From positions 186,001 to 250,000 of the IMG/VR virus record IMGVR_UViG_3300027708_000012: a stretch of DNA of 64,000 bases, one strand, 5' to 3'. The notes beneath the pieces were generated by a model. The model was not told the origin of the DNA, did not search any database, and saw nothing but the letters and a program-made list of their open reading frames with translations. This DNA is from a virus. Positions within the stretch are counted from its first letter, which is position 1; every line of letters begins with the position of its first letter. Below are positions 29,086 through 36,839 of the stretch, one piece after another. A program made the translations under genes and the position numbers.

Positions 29086-29316
29086 TTAAAACTTAGATAA
29101 TTGGCTAGAATAGTTAGCCATATCTTCTTGAATCCTAACCCTTCGTTTTTCGTCGAGGTTAGGATTTTCTTCTAGCTCTTCCCTAAGAGTTTCCAACCTG
29201 TGTATTAGTTGTTCTCGAGATAGCTTTTGGCTTGATTGTACAGTTCCATGCTGGCGAGATTTTTTCCCTTGCTCTCGCACATTATGTCGAACTGGTTTAG
29301 AAAAGTTATTGCCCAT
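29086..29316 (-). CDS. Small charged helical protein (76 aa), overlaps uvsE
   Basis: Basic N-terminus (MGNNFSKPVRHNVREQGKKS) then a helical, Glu/Leu-rich region (LIHRLETLREELEENPNL). Its first 112 bases lie inside the 3' end of the UV-endonuclease gene in another frame of the same strand, an unusually long overlap. No internal ATG would shorten this sensibly. Composition looks protein-like, but the overlap lowers certainty. Confidence 0.5.
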   Translation of the reverse strand: MGNNFSKPVRHNVREQGKKSRQHGTVQSSQKLSREQLIHRLETLREELEENPNLDEKRRVRIQEDMANYSSQLSKF

Positions 29317-30233
29317 TCGTTAGTTTTGTGATTCCAATAAAAGTCACTGTGTGCCCTTAGTTTTTGTTTCTTGTAGCCATCTACAAGTAACTGTGCGTGA
29401 TCAGGTGCTAGATTAGTGTCATGATTGACGAGATAATCTTCACGAGATACAGAATAATGAAGTGTAGGGCGGAGACCACGCCAACTATCCACGACACGCT
29501 TAACACGATCGTCTGTCGAAGAGATATACTCCCCTTCGCGAATCCAATGATGGTGAATATCGAGCACAATAGGAACGATATCGCTAATATCAAGACAGTC
29601 ATTTAGTCCCCATGCGTTTTCTTCGTTTTCAATTGTAATGCAATTTCTTGCTTCTGGACTGAGCCGGGCATATGCTCTGCGTATGCCTTCAGGGCCTTGC
29701 TTGCCTGAAATGTGGACATTAATTTTAAAGTCTTGGAACGATTTTCCAAAACCCATATAGCGGGCCATATCTGTGTGATATTCAAATTCATCTATGCTTC
29801 GTCCGACAATGCCTTCGTTAATGCTAGCCAGAACAACAAACTGACCAGGATGCATACTAAGACGGGTATTGCTTGCACGAGCACTATCACCAATAAGGAT
29901 AAAATTGCGTTCAAGATATTGAACCACATCGGGTCGTTGCCAAAAATAACTCCATGTTGGCTCGGTATAAGCAGGAAGAATGTCGCTACTAAGACGAACC
30001 ATCCTAAGATTTTCATTAAGTTCTCCTACACGGTCTACAAGTTTTTTTGTAGCCGCCAGATTCTGGACCATTAGATCCCAGAGCTTTTGCTCTGCAACGT
30101 CCTTCGACTGTCTATTTAACCAACTTATGGTAGTTGTACCGGTGTTGTATTGTTTAGCATCGTCGGTTGCTTTAATACCGTTGACTTGTTCAGGAGTGTC
30201 GATCCATTTACATGCAAAGCCTATACGTTTCAT
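29205..30233 (-). CDS. uvsE: UV damage endonuclease (UvsE/UVDE family)
   Basis: A 342-aa TIM-barrel repair endonuclease that nicks 5' of UV photoproducts. Family features: MKRIGFACKWIDTPEQ at the N-terminus, LRMVRLSSDILPAYT, RLSMHPGQFVVL (metal-site strand), INVHISGKQGPEGIRRAYAR, ITIENEENAWGLND, and VLDIHHHWI. These carry the His/Glu/Asp metal ligands. The ATG at 30231-30233 is preferred because the family starts there and it overlaps the stop of the 56-aa gene (TAATG). It sits in a sigma70-type operon with the QueD-like gene, probably an early repair function for a surface-water phage. Confidence 0.93.
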   Translation of the reverse strand: MKRIGFACKWIDTPEQVNGIKATDDAKQYNTGTTTISWLNRQSKDVAEQKLWDLMVQNLAATKKLVDRVGELNENLRMVRLSSDILPAYTEPTWSYFWQRPDVVQYLERNFILIGDSARASNTRLSMHPGQFVVLASINEGIVGRSIDEFEYHTDMARYMGFGKSFQDFKINVHISGKQGPEGIRRAYARLSPEARNCITIENEENAWGLNDCLDISDIVPIVLDIHHHWIREGEYISSTDDRVKRVVDSWRGLRPTLHYSVSREDYLVNHDTNLAPDHAQLLVDGYKKQKLRAHSDFYWNHKTNEWAITFLNQFDIMCESKGKNLASMELYNQAKSYLENN

Positions 30234-30403
30234 TACCAATGCCTTATGACGCCTGAGATTATAAAAATGTTTGTAAGTATGTATGATAACACAATTACAG
30301 TACGAATGCAAGCAATTCGATCCGCTTCTGCGTCCGAACTGCCTGCTTTTTCACCTAATGCTTTGGCCCAACTACGCCAAAAATTATGAAAGAAGATCCT
30401 CAT
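30233..30403 (-). CDS. Small single-TM protein (56 aa)
   Basis: ATG at 30401-30403 lies inside the end of the QueD-like gene and TAA overlaps the uvsE ATG. It begins MRIFFHNFWRSWAKALGEKA, then an acidic patch SSDAEADR, and a TM helix TVIVLSYILTNIFIISGVI ending in RHW. The tight coupling on both sides and the clean amphipathic-plus-TM layout make it convincing. I recall similar tiny proteins in T4-like marine phages; function unknown. Confidence 0.78.
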   Translation of the reverse strand: MRIFFHNFWRSWAKALGEKAGSSDAEADRIACIRTVIVLSYILTNIFIISGVIRHW

Positions 30404-30890
30404 TCCACTCACGATGCCCTTCTCTAAAAGCCATATTAGCCTGTGTCTCGCGAACTTCTACACGATAGCACCACAAACGTGCTGCCTCGCCCGGGCCCCA
30501 CATCTCTGGAATATAAACTCCATTGACATACTTGTAGAGCATATCACTAAGGCCTTCACAGCCTAAACGTGGTAGTACTACTACTTTTGCCATTTTCTTT
30601 TCTTGTAGCAACTTGTATGTTTCCATTTCTGGATCATCTTCTGCTACAATAAGAGTGTGATCAAATTGATCTTCTAAAATCTTTTTGAGTTCTTTCAGCC
30701 CACCATAATCAGCCGCCCAATTACGAACGTCTAAATCATTGGTACCAAAATAGAACTTCATTGAAAAACTGTAGCCATGAATTAGGTTACAGTGACTATC
30801 GCTTCGCCATTGTCTGTAAGCACACGGAAATGCGTCCACATATTCTTTTGTGCTTTGATACTTGTATACTACCGGTTGTAGTGTTGCCAT
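30384..30890 (-). CDS. 6-pyruvoyl-tetrahydropterin synthase/QueD-like protein
   Basis: A 168-aa member of the 6-PTPS/QueD fold. SHCNLIHGYSF gives two zinc His; DYGGLKELKKILEDQFDHTL is the family centre with the third-region His; the C-terminal YRVEVRETQANMAF carries the conserved Glu. QueD makes 6-carboxy-tetrahydropterin, a step toward 7-deazaguanine bases of tRNA or phage DNA. No queC, queE or folE homologue is seen in the window, so a complete pathway would depend on genes elsewhere or on the host. Confidence 0.85.
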   Translation of the reverse strand: MATLQPVVYKYQSTKEYVDAFPCAYRQWRSDSHCNLIHGYSFSMKFYFGTNDLDVRNWAADYGGLKELKKILEDQFDHTLIVAEDDPEMETYKLLQEKKMAKVVVLPRLGCEGLSDMLYKYVNGVYIPEMWGPGEAARLWCYRVEVRETQANMAFREGHREWNEDLLS

Positions 30891-30963
30891 TGTTATGTCT
30901 CCTTGTTAACAATGACATGCAGAATTTATATTGCGGGATGAATGCCTAAGGCCGCATATACTA

Positions 30964-30992
30964 ATTATATAGGTTTATGATTACAAGGTCAA
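30964..30992 (-). promoter_or_regulatory. sigma70-type promoter for queD-like/56-aa/uvsE operon
   Basis: Minus strand TTGACC at 30987-30992, a 17-nt spacer, and TATAAT at 30964-30969. It lies 74 nt before the ATG at 30890, immediately past the fibre gene stop. Confidence 0.8.
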
Positions 30993-30994
30993 GT

Positions 30995-32467
30995 TTATTG
31001 ATTAGAAATCATTCCAAAGCCTAGCCATTGACCAGGAGTTCCAGGAGTTATGCAAACCCAACCAATGTAGCTACTTGCTTTTGGCTCAGAATTCCAACAC
31101 ATATCTCCAGCATTGAATATGCCAGATGTTGGAGCAGTTTTTCCTGATGTAAATCTACGCCCTCCTAAACTAACATCTCCGTTAACACTAAATTGTAATG
31201 TAGGATCTGGATTATTAATGTTAATGCTCAAAGGTCCGAAAACTTTAACTGGTTTAGCTTGTATAAGTTTATCACCAATATTGATTTCGTTGATATCGCC
31301 GTAAAGCACTTCACTATTTTGACTAGTTAATTTAATTTGATTTTCAGAATTGATACCATTTTGAACTAATTTGATTCCTTCACCGATGGTTATTTGATTT
31401 GCTGTTAAATCATTTAATGTAGTTGTGCCGTCTACTGACAATGTTTTCAATGTTCCCAGTGTAGTTAAACTACTAGTTGTAACTCCGGCGCCCAAGGCTG
31501 TTGAACTTAAGACAGGTCTTGAATCGATATAATAAAATTTACCTGCGGCTATATCAAAACTTTCTGTAGAATGTAATCTATCTGGAGAATTAGACATTAT
31601 TAGCTGTCTTGGCGCACCCGCTCCTGCCCAAACTAAACCAAGACCATATATGCTATTATCCTTTGTTGCTAAGAATTGCAATGCATGTGTACGATCAATT
31701 CTGCTATCAGTAACTACACTAGTGGCGTTTAACGTTCCATAGACGTTTAATACCGCGCCTCCGTTCGCTGGGTTGCCTATATTAACTTCGCCACCTTTTG
31801 TAACAGTAATACGCTCTAGTCCGTCAGAAATGATAGCAATATCGTCGCTACTGTTTGTTCCAAAGTGTGCTATTCCGTTATTAGGACTACCAATAACAAT
31901 GTTAACATTATTGTCTAATATATCAATTGTAAAGTTTGGTTCTTCTGTGCCTATACCTAGTCGATTAAATGTACTATTAACAAACATAAAATCGCCTAGA
32001 GTAGTATCTCCAGCGACTGACAGTTTATTCAGTGTTCCAAGACTAGTTAAATTACTCTTTGTAATAGTTCCGCCTAGTGCTGTTGCACTAATCACTGGAA
32101 TATTATCAATATTGTAGGTGTTAGAAGAGCCAATATCTAAATTGGCATTGGCCCATAATCTTCCACCAGATCTATATATTAGCTGAGTTTGCCCTGTTGC
32201 ATGAGACCAACTAAAACCTTTGCCATTTAATTCAGAATCTACGGTAGAAACCCAACTACCTAAGTCTGTGGAATTATTATCTGCAATTAAATTCTTAACT
32301 TTAAGTGTTCCTACATTAAGGGTACCACCAATAGTTGCATCATTTGCTATGCTAACATTGCCGGTAATACTGTAATTGCCGGTATGTGTTACTAACCCTT
32401 GAGTCGCACTCAGTGTTAGACTACTAATAAAAACGGTATTGTCTTCAATATGAAATATTTGGGCCAT
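30995..32467 (-). CDS. Tail-fibre-like protein with duplicated segment (490 aa)
   Basis: Beta-rich and Asn/Thr/Gly-rich, with the layout of phage fibres. A segment of about 45 residues is duplicated: YNIDNIPVISATALGGTITK...LSVAGDTTL near residue 115, and YYIDSRPVLSSTALGAGVTT...LSVDGTTTL near residue 310. The C-terminus ends in a Gly/Trp-rich cap (YIGWVCITPGTPGQWLGFGM). It is separated from the main fibre cluster by 3.5 kb and has its own late-type promoter/hairpin leader. Confidence 0.8.
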   Translation of the reverse strand: MAQIFHIEDNTVFISSLTLSATQGLVTHTGNYSITGNVSIANDATIGGTLNVGTLKVKNLIADNNSTDLGSWVSTVDSELNGKGFSWSHATGQTQLIYRSGGRLWANANLDIGSSNTYNIDNIPVISATALGGTITKSNLTSLGTLNKLSVAGDTTLGDFMFVNSTFNRLGIGTEEPNFTIDILDNNVNIVIGSPNNGIAHFGTNSSDDIAIISDGLERITVTKGGEVNIGNPANGGAVLNVYGTLNATSVVTDSRIDRTHALQFLATKDNSIYGLGLVWAGAGAPRQLIMSNSPDRLHSTESFDIAAGKFYYIDSRPVLSSTALGAGVTTSSLTTLGTLKTLSVDGTTTLNDLTANQITIGEGIKLVQNGINSENQIKLTSQNSEVLYGDINEINIGDKLIQAKPVKVFGPLSININNPDPTLQFSVNGDVSLGGRRFTSGKTAPTSGIFNAGDMCWNSEPKASSYIGWVCITPGTPGQWLGFGMISNQ

Positions 32468-32499
32468 GGATAAACACTCTCTTTCGAGTATTTATCCAT
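32466..32499. repeat. 14-bp inverted repeat spanning the start codon of the fibre gene
   Basis: Minus strand ATGGATAAATACTC, 6-nt loop, GAGTGTTTATCCAT, 13 of 14 pairs Watson-Crick and one G-U. One arm contains the GATAAATA promoter element and the other contains most of the ATG at 32467. There is no U-run, so it is not a standard terminator. It may be operator-like or form an RNA hairpin if transcribed from upstream. Confidence 0.7.
32489..32496 (-). promoter_or_regulatory. T4-late-like promoter GATAAATA for the 490-aa fibre gene
   Basis: Minus strand GATAAATACTCGAAAGAGAG, 21 nt before the ATG at 32467; AAAGAGAG probably serves as the ribosome-binding site. Confidence 0.55.
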
Positions 32500-32512
32500 G
32501 TTTTGCCTTAGA

Positions 32513-33700
32513 TTACTGAACTTTAAGAAGAATAGTATCTTCGTTAATGCGTCCGTTCATTTTAGTGTCTGTAGCATTGATCTCTTCTAGGAATTTGCGC
32601 AGAGCAATCTTACCTGCAGACTTAAACTCTTTGAGTTTTTCTTCAGGTTTACGCACAGTCTTTTGTACACTCTTAAACTCATCAAAGCCCGTAATTGTAG
32701 TACCTTTAACACTTAATGTATTAAACTCTGCAGCCACATACTTGCCCAACTTACGAGATTTAGTGTTAAACACCCAAAGTTCGCCAGACCCAATAATATC
32801 CTTTGGATTAATACTTACAAGTTTTAGAGGTTCGTTAGACTTCATAAACTTGAGTTTAGCAACCAGCTTTTCAACGGGCACTGATTTCTTAGCACGAGGA
32901 GCACGATTAACTTTGGCTTCTTGTGCCAACATATCACACGCACTCGCAATTTCTTGATAAAATGCAATCAGATTGCGGATTTGCTTTTTAGTACGATGAC
33001 TATATGCTTCCTTCAATTGTTCATCGCCTTTACCGCTAGCAAGTTCCTCAAGTTCTGCCAAATCTCGTGCATACAACTCTTTAATAATTCGAGCATGCGC
33101 AGCCTTAACTTCTTTGCCTTTTAGCAAGTTGAGCATTTTAAATGCTTTAGGATCAAAATTCTCAGGATCTGTTTGGAAATTTTCAATGGCATCTTCAATT
33201 TCTTCGGTCATGCGATACGATGCTTCACGCACACGTTCTTGAATGGTAGGCTGTGCTACTACAGGTTTAGTATCGACAACTTCATCTTCCTTGTCGTTTT
33301 TGCCTGCTTCAATTACTTCGACAATTGCTTTACGCAACCAAGCACTTGTATCTCGACCATCATTAAAATCTTCACGAACGGCAGGCATGCCGCGATTCAA
33401 ACAACTAGCAATAGCACCCATTGTGACATTGCATCGATTATCTTTAGTTTTCTTAAAGGCAGCAATGTCTTCTTTTGTACAACCAACATTAGTCATCCAT
33501 TTGATAATAGCTGGCTTCAAATCTTTGCCGCTAAATTCCAAACGGTAATATTCCATAGCACCATGCCAATGGCGCAAAAATTGGTTAGCATCCATGGACT
33601 CTACATTATCCCATACGGGACTATAATCTTTAGCCGCTTTGGTGCGATGTGCTGTAACTTGTTTTTTAGTTACACGGGTTTTGGTTGCTACTTTAGCCAT
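32513..33700 (-). CDS. Basic/charged phage protein of unknown function (395 aa)
   Basis: The N-terminus is very basic (MAKVATKTRVTKKQVTAHRT), the centre helical and acidic, with a Lys/Arg-rich stretch RAPRAKKSVPVEKLVAKLKF around residue 260, and the C-terminal part beta-like (SGELWVFNTKSRKLGKYVAA). This suggests nucleic-acid contact but no known domain is recognised. The ATG at 33698-33700 follows GCAGGAGC and lies 33 nt after a perfect sigma70 -10 box, so it is chosen over an upstream ATG at 33730. Strong early expression is likely. Confidence 0.78.
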   Translation of the reverse strand: MAKVATKTRVTKKQVTAHRTKAAKDYSPVWDNVESMDANQFLRHWHGAMEYYRLEFSGKDLKPAIIKWMTNVGCTKEDIAAFKKTKDNRCNVTMGAIASCLNRGMPAVREDFNDGRDTSAWLRKAIVEVIEAGKNDKEDEVVDTKPVVAQPTIQERVREASYRMTEEIEDAIENFQTDPENFDPKAFKMLNLLKGKEVKAAHARIIKELYARDLAELEELASGKGDEQLKEAYSHRTKKQIRNLIAFYQEIASACDMLAQEAKVNRAPRAKKSVPVEKLVAKLKFMKSNEPLKLVSINPKDIIGSGELWVFNTKSRKLGKYVAAEFNTLSVKGTTITGFDEFKSVQKTVRKPEEKLKEFKSAGKIALRKFLEEINATDTKMNGRINEDTILLKVQ

Positions 33701-33732
33701 TTTTTGCTCCTGCTTTGTTAAACAATACACAT

Positions 33733-33761
33733 ATTATATACTCAAACAAAACAAATGTCAA
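33733..33761 (-). promoter_or_regulatory. Perfect-consensus sigma70 promoter
   Basis: Minus strand TTGACA at 33756-33761, a 17-nt spacer and TATAAT at 33733-33738, a full match to the Escherichia coli consensus. It drives the 395-aa gene starting at 33700. Confidence 0.92.
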
Positions 33762-33766
33762 CCTTT

Positions 33767-34633
33767 TCAAAATAATATTTCCCTTGCCTCACTGGACGAT
33801 GCTACGTTACCACCCAATAGCTTTATAATATCTGCAGCCATTTTAACTAATTCGGCGTTAGTCTTTGCCAAAACACCTTTACTAGTATAGATATTATCTT
33901 CCATACCAACACGTACATGCCCGCCTAATATCATAGTTTGGGCTACCATTGGCATTTCTTGTTTACCTATACCAAATGCGCTCCATACACTTCCTTTTGG
34001 TAGTTCATTGTAAGCATACATCAGTGCATTAGGAGTTGCATTCCATCCATATTTGATACCCATAGCAAATTGCCAAAATGGAGTTCCTTTGATTGTTCCG
34101 TCTGCCACAAATTCCTGTGCTATACGAAAATCTCCGCTATCAAAAATTTCTAATTCACACTTTGTTCCTGCCTGCTGTACAAGATCTACCATCCTCCTAG
34201 TTATTAACTTATGATTAATACGTATACCATTTTCGGCTTGATGCATAGTATTAAAATCTATGCTGCACAAGTCAGGTTTAATTAATTCAATATGCTTAAC
34301 TCTGTCAATAGCATGAAGCAATACCGTCCCCGGTGCTCCGTGTGATAAGTTATCTTTGCTTGGAATATACAATGCTCCAGGACCTGTTGTTAAATTAATC
34401 AACACATTGGTATTATGTTTTTTAATTCTATCAACAGTATCTCGGTATAAATCTACATCCATACTAGGCCGAGTTGTTTCTGGATTACGTACATGGATAT
34501 GTACAATGGCTGCTCCCGCTTCTGCAGCCTCTAATGCACTTATAGCAATCTCTTCAGGTGTTACTGGCAGATAGGGAGTTTGTTCTCTATTAGTAACAGC
34601 ACCGGTGATGGCACAAGTGATAATAGTTTTCAT
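33767..34633 (-). CDS. Beta-keto acid cleavage enzyme (BKACE/Kce, DUF849 family)
   Basis: A 288-aa TIM-barrel zinc enzyme. The family condenses a beta-keto acid with acetyl-CoA to give acetoacetate and a new acyl-CoA (3-keto-5-aminohexanoate and dehydrocarnitine cleavage are known examples). Visible: MKTIITCAITGA start, AAIVHIHVRNPE with zinc ligands H45 and H47, INLTTGPG, SIDFNTMH, and GGHVRVGMEDNIY with the third ligand Glu. The ATG at 34631-34633 overlaps the SDR stop (ATGA); the longer frame upstream is not needed. Substrate unknown. It forms an operon with an SDR and an acyl-AMP ligase. Confidence 0.9.
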   Translation of the reverse strand: MKTIITCAITGAVTNREQTPYLPVTPEEIAISALEAAEAGAAIVHIHVRNPETTRPSMDVDLYRDTVDRIKKHNTNVLINLTTGPGALYIPSKDNLSHGAPGTVLLHAIDRVKHIELIKPDLCSIDFNTMHQAENGIRINHKLITRRMVDLVQQAGTKCELEIFDSGDFRIAQEFVADGTIKGTPFWQFAMGIKYGWNATPNALMYAYNELPKGSVWSAFGIGKQEMPMVAQTMILGGHVRVGMEDNIYTSKGVLAKTNAELVKMAADIIKLLGGNVASSSEAREILF

Positions 34634-35379
34634 ACAGTTCTTCCACCGTCCACTAAAAATATACTGCCTGTGGCAAATCGTATGTGTGTACAACACGCTT
34701 CAATAGTACTAGCAATATCATCTGCATACCCAATACGCTTTAACGGACTGGATTCTGCCATCTTTTCGTTAACACCTGGACCTTTAACAGCACCACTAGT
34801 TGGCTCTACCATAAAACCGGGAGACACCGCTACAATACGAATTTCAGGAGCAAGTGCTTTTGCCAAAGTTTTAGTCAGTTGATTGATTCCAGCTTTGCTA
34901 CAACCGTATGCTATATTGCTATTACTTGCACCTTCAGCACTGGTACTGGAAATATTAACTATTAATCCATCTTTGGTTTCTTTAAGCATAGGAGCAAATG
35001 CACGTATTGTAGCAAATACTCCACGCAGGTTAGTTGTTACAATACTATCAAATATTTCATCTGTGAGCGCATCCAAATTTGAAGGCAACACATTTTTTGT
35101 AATGCTTGCACTGTTAACTAAAATATCACAACGACCAAACTGTTTTTTGATCATTGCAGCCGCCAATGTCAAATCAGCTGAATTGGTAATATCTGCTAAA
35201 ATTGCTGTGCCAGATAGTGCTTGCATTTTTTGCATGGCACTATCTATATCTTTTCGAACCAGTGCTACTACTGTGGCTCCTTGCTGTGACAATCGTTGGG
35301 CGGTAGCATAACCCACTTGTCCGCATCCGCCTGTTATGACAGCAACTTGACCTTGGAGATTATTCAATCGTTGGAACAT
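34630..35379 (-). CDS. Short-chain dehydrogenase/reductase (FabG-like)
   Basis: A 249-aa classical SDR. NAD(P) site TGGCGQVGYA at 17-26; ADITN for the adenine pocket; NSAS replacing the usual NNAG; catalytic Ser in NISSTSAEG and YxxxK in AYGCSKAG; PGFMVEPTSG after the active site. An Arg just after strand 2 (ALVRKDID) favours NADPH, but this is uncertain. In the operon it could oxidise a beta-hydroxy acid or reduce a beta-keto product around the cleavage enzyme. It lies 30 nt after the ligase stop. Confidence 0.9.
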   Translation of the reverse strand: MFQRLNNLQGQVAVITGGCGQVGYATAQRLSQQGATVVALVRKDIDSAMQKMQALSGTAILADITNSADLTLAAAMIKKQFGRCDILVNSASITKNVLPSNLDALTDEIFDSIVTTNLRGVFATIRAFAPMLKETKDGLIVNISSTSAEGASNSNIAYGCSKAGINQLTKTLAKALAPEIRIVAVSPGFMVEPTSGAVKGPGVNEKMAESSPLKRIGYADDIASTIEACCTHIRFATGSIFLVDGGRTV

Positions 35380-35409
35380 ATTACAAGTCCGTTAAATTAA
35401 TATTTTTAT

Positions 35410-36741
35410 TCACAATGTATATATCCGCGCTTGTTCGATCAGTTTATTTTTATCAATCTTATTAACGCCAGTAAGAGGCATAGAATCTAAAATCCAAATT
35501 TTACGCGGACATTCATTGTAAGACAATGTTTTCAAAATATGTGTTTTGATTTCATCTTCTGTTGTATTATTTTTAATAGTTACAAATGCATAAGGTTTAA
35601 CACCTTTTATATCGTCCTCTAAAGGAATAACCGCCGACTCTACTATACAAGGGTGTGTTTCTAATATAGTTTCAATCTTCCTAGGATATATGTTATTGCC
35701 ACCGCTGACAAACATATCATCGGCACGTCCCACAAAATAATAAAAACCTGCGGCATCTGTTTCAAATATATCATTAGTGATAAAATATCCATCTTTTGTA
35801 AATCTAGTGTCCCCATTACTATAACTAGTCATCATAGACGGACTTTTGATTTCTAATATTCCATTGTCTAGTCTATAATCTATTCCTGTAGCCGGATACC
35901 CTACACTCATTTCAGGAGTGGGTAACCACGGATGTTTACTAAACAACCCAGGACCTGCTTCTGTACTACCATATGCTATTGATATGGATATACTAGGAAA
36001 TTTTTGTTTAATAAAACTATATAAAGTTTTGCTAACTGGAGCACTAGCCATGGCAATATGTCTAATGGTCGTAAGTTTAGAAACGTCTTCTTGTAATAAC
36101 AAAGCAATCATAGTAGGAACTGAAGTTATAAAATTGACCTTGTGTTGTTTAATAACTTCTACAGCAGATTTAGCTTCAAATTGACTCATTAGTATTATTG
36201 TAGCATTGCCAGCTAGTCCTACTTCTAGATTAGATAACCCATTCATGTGATAGCAAGGAGCTGCTATTAGCATACGTTTTTTAGGCATTAATGGATCCTT
36301 AGCTTTTTGACTTATAGTCCATAGACGTTTATGAGGTATTACTACGCCCTTTGGCATTTTTGTAGAGCCAGATGTGTAAAGTATAATAGCAGGAGAATTT
36401 TCATCCATGCTAATTTTATCTGGGGTACCTATTTTAAAAAAATTAAAAAAGTTGTCTTCTGTTAGTACGAGTTCACATTGACTATCTTTTATAATGTACT
36501 CACGAACTGTTTGAGGTAGTTTAGTGCTGATTAAAACTGCAGTTGCACCTGCCCGTAGTATACCTAAATAGGCCGCCACAAAATTAATAGAATTATTTGC
36601 TAGTATTCCAACACGTTTATACCCAGAAAGTCCTACAGTAAAGCCGTTGGCTAAGTTGTCGAGCTCAGTATAGCTATACTCTCTATCGGTTATTATTGCT
36701 GTTTTTTCTGACGGTTTAAAAAGATAACCTAAATTATACAT
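35410..36741 (-). CDS. Acyl-AMP ligase (ANL family, acyl-CoA synthetase-like)
   Basis: A 443-aa adenylate-forming enzyme. Motif A3 ILYTSGSTKMPKGVV near 125-140; A5 YGSTEAGPG; A7/A8 FVGRADDMFVSGGNNIYPRK; and the C-terminal catalytic Lys in LTGVNKIDKNKL. All parts needed for acid activation are there, though the enzyme is shorter than the usual 500-550 aa. It probably activates a carboxylic acid to acyl-AMP/acyl-CoA. It is first in the three-gene operon and lies divergent from the radical-SAM gene. Acid specificity cannot be read. Confidence 0.88.
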   Translation of the reverse strand: MYNLGYLFKPSEKTAIITDREYSYTELDNLANGFTVGLSGYKRVGILANNSINFVAAYLGILRAGATAVLISTKLPQTVREYIIKDSQCELVLTEDNFFNFFKIGTPDKISMDENSPAIILYTSGSTKMPKGVVIPHKRLWTISQKAKDPLMPKKRMLIAAPCYHMNGLSNLEVGLAGNATIILMSQFEAKSAVEVIKQHKVNFITSVPTMIALLLQEDVSKLTTIRHIAMASAPVSKTLYSFIKQKFPSISISIAYGSTEAGPGLFSKHPWLPTPEMSVGYPATGIDYRLDNGILEIKSPSMMTSYSNGDTRFTKDGYFITNDIFETDAAGFYYFVGRADDMFVSGGNNIYPRKIETILETHPCIVESAVIPLEDDIKGVKPYAFVTIKNNTTEDEIKTHILKTLSYNECPRKIWILDSMPLTGVNKIDKNKLIEQARIYTL

Positions 36742-36762
36742 TCAATGATCCTGTTTAAGTAT

Positions 36763-36789
36763 GTTATATATTCAAATAAGAAAAGTCAA
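36763..36789 (-). promoter_or_regulatory. Possible sigma70 promoter for the ligase/SDR/BKACE operon
   Basis: Minus strand TTGACT at 36784-36789 and TATAAC at 36763-36768 with only a 15-nt spacer; a 17-nt spacer would give TAACAT. It is upstream of the ATG at 36741. Weaker than the other promoters listed. Confidence 0.4.
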
Positions 36790-36815
36790 TAATTTTTTTA
36801 AGAAATATGCAACCC

Positions 36816-36823
36816 TATAAATA
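36816..36823 (+). promoter_or_regulatory. T4-late-like promoter TATAAATA for the radical-SAM gene
   Basis: A perfect TATAAATA, 17 nt before the ATG at 36840, with AAGGAAAATT as ribosome-binding site. It decides the start: an upstream ATG at 36807 would precede the promoter. Confidence 0.7.
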
Positions 36824-36839
36824 TGTCACAAGGAAAATT

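Noticed and set aside
29408-30074. Overlapping hydrophobic frames on both strands within uvsE
   Set aside because: They lie inside a conserved repair gene whose motifs are intact; no ribosome-binding sites and no coupling with neighbours.
30246-30389. 47-codon plus-strand frame beginning MTPEIIKMFVSMYDN
   Set aside because: The minus strand of the same stretch encodes a 56-aa TM protein exactly coupled at both ends to its neighbours, which is the better explanation.
33173-33721. 182-codon plus-strand frame rich in Phe/Cys/Ile
   Set aside because: Antisense to the well-supported 395-aa gene that has a consensus promoter and Shine-Dalgarno; composition is typical of a shadow frame.
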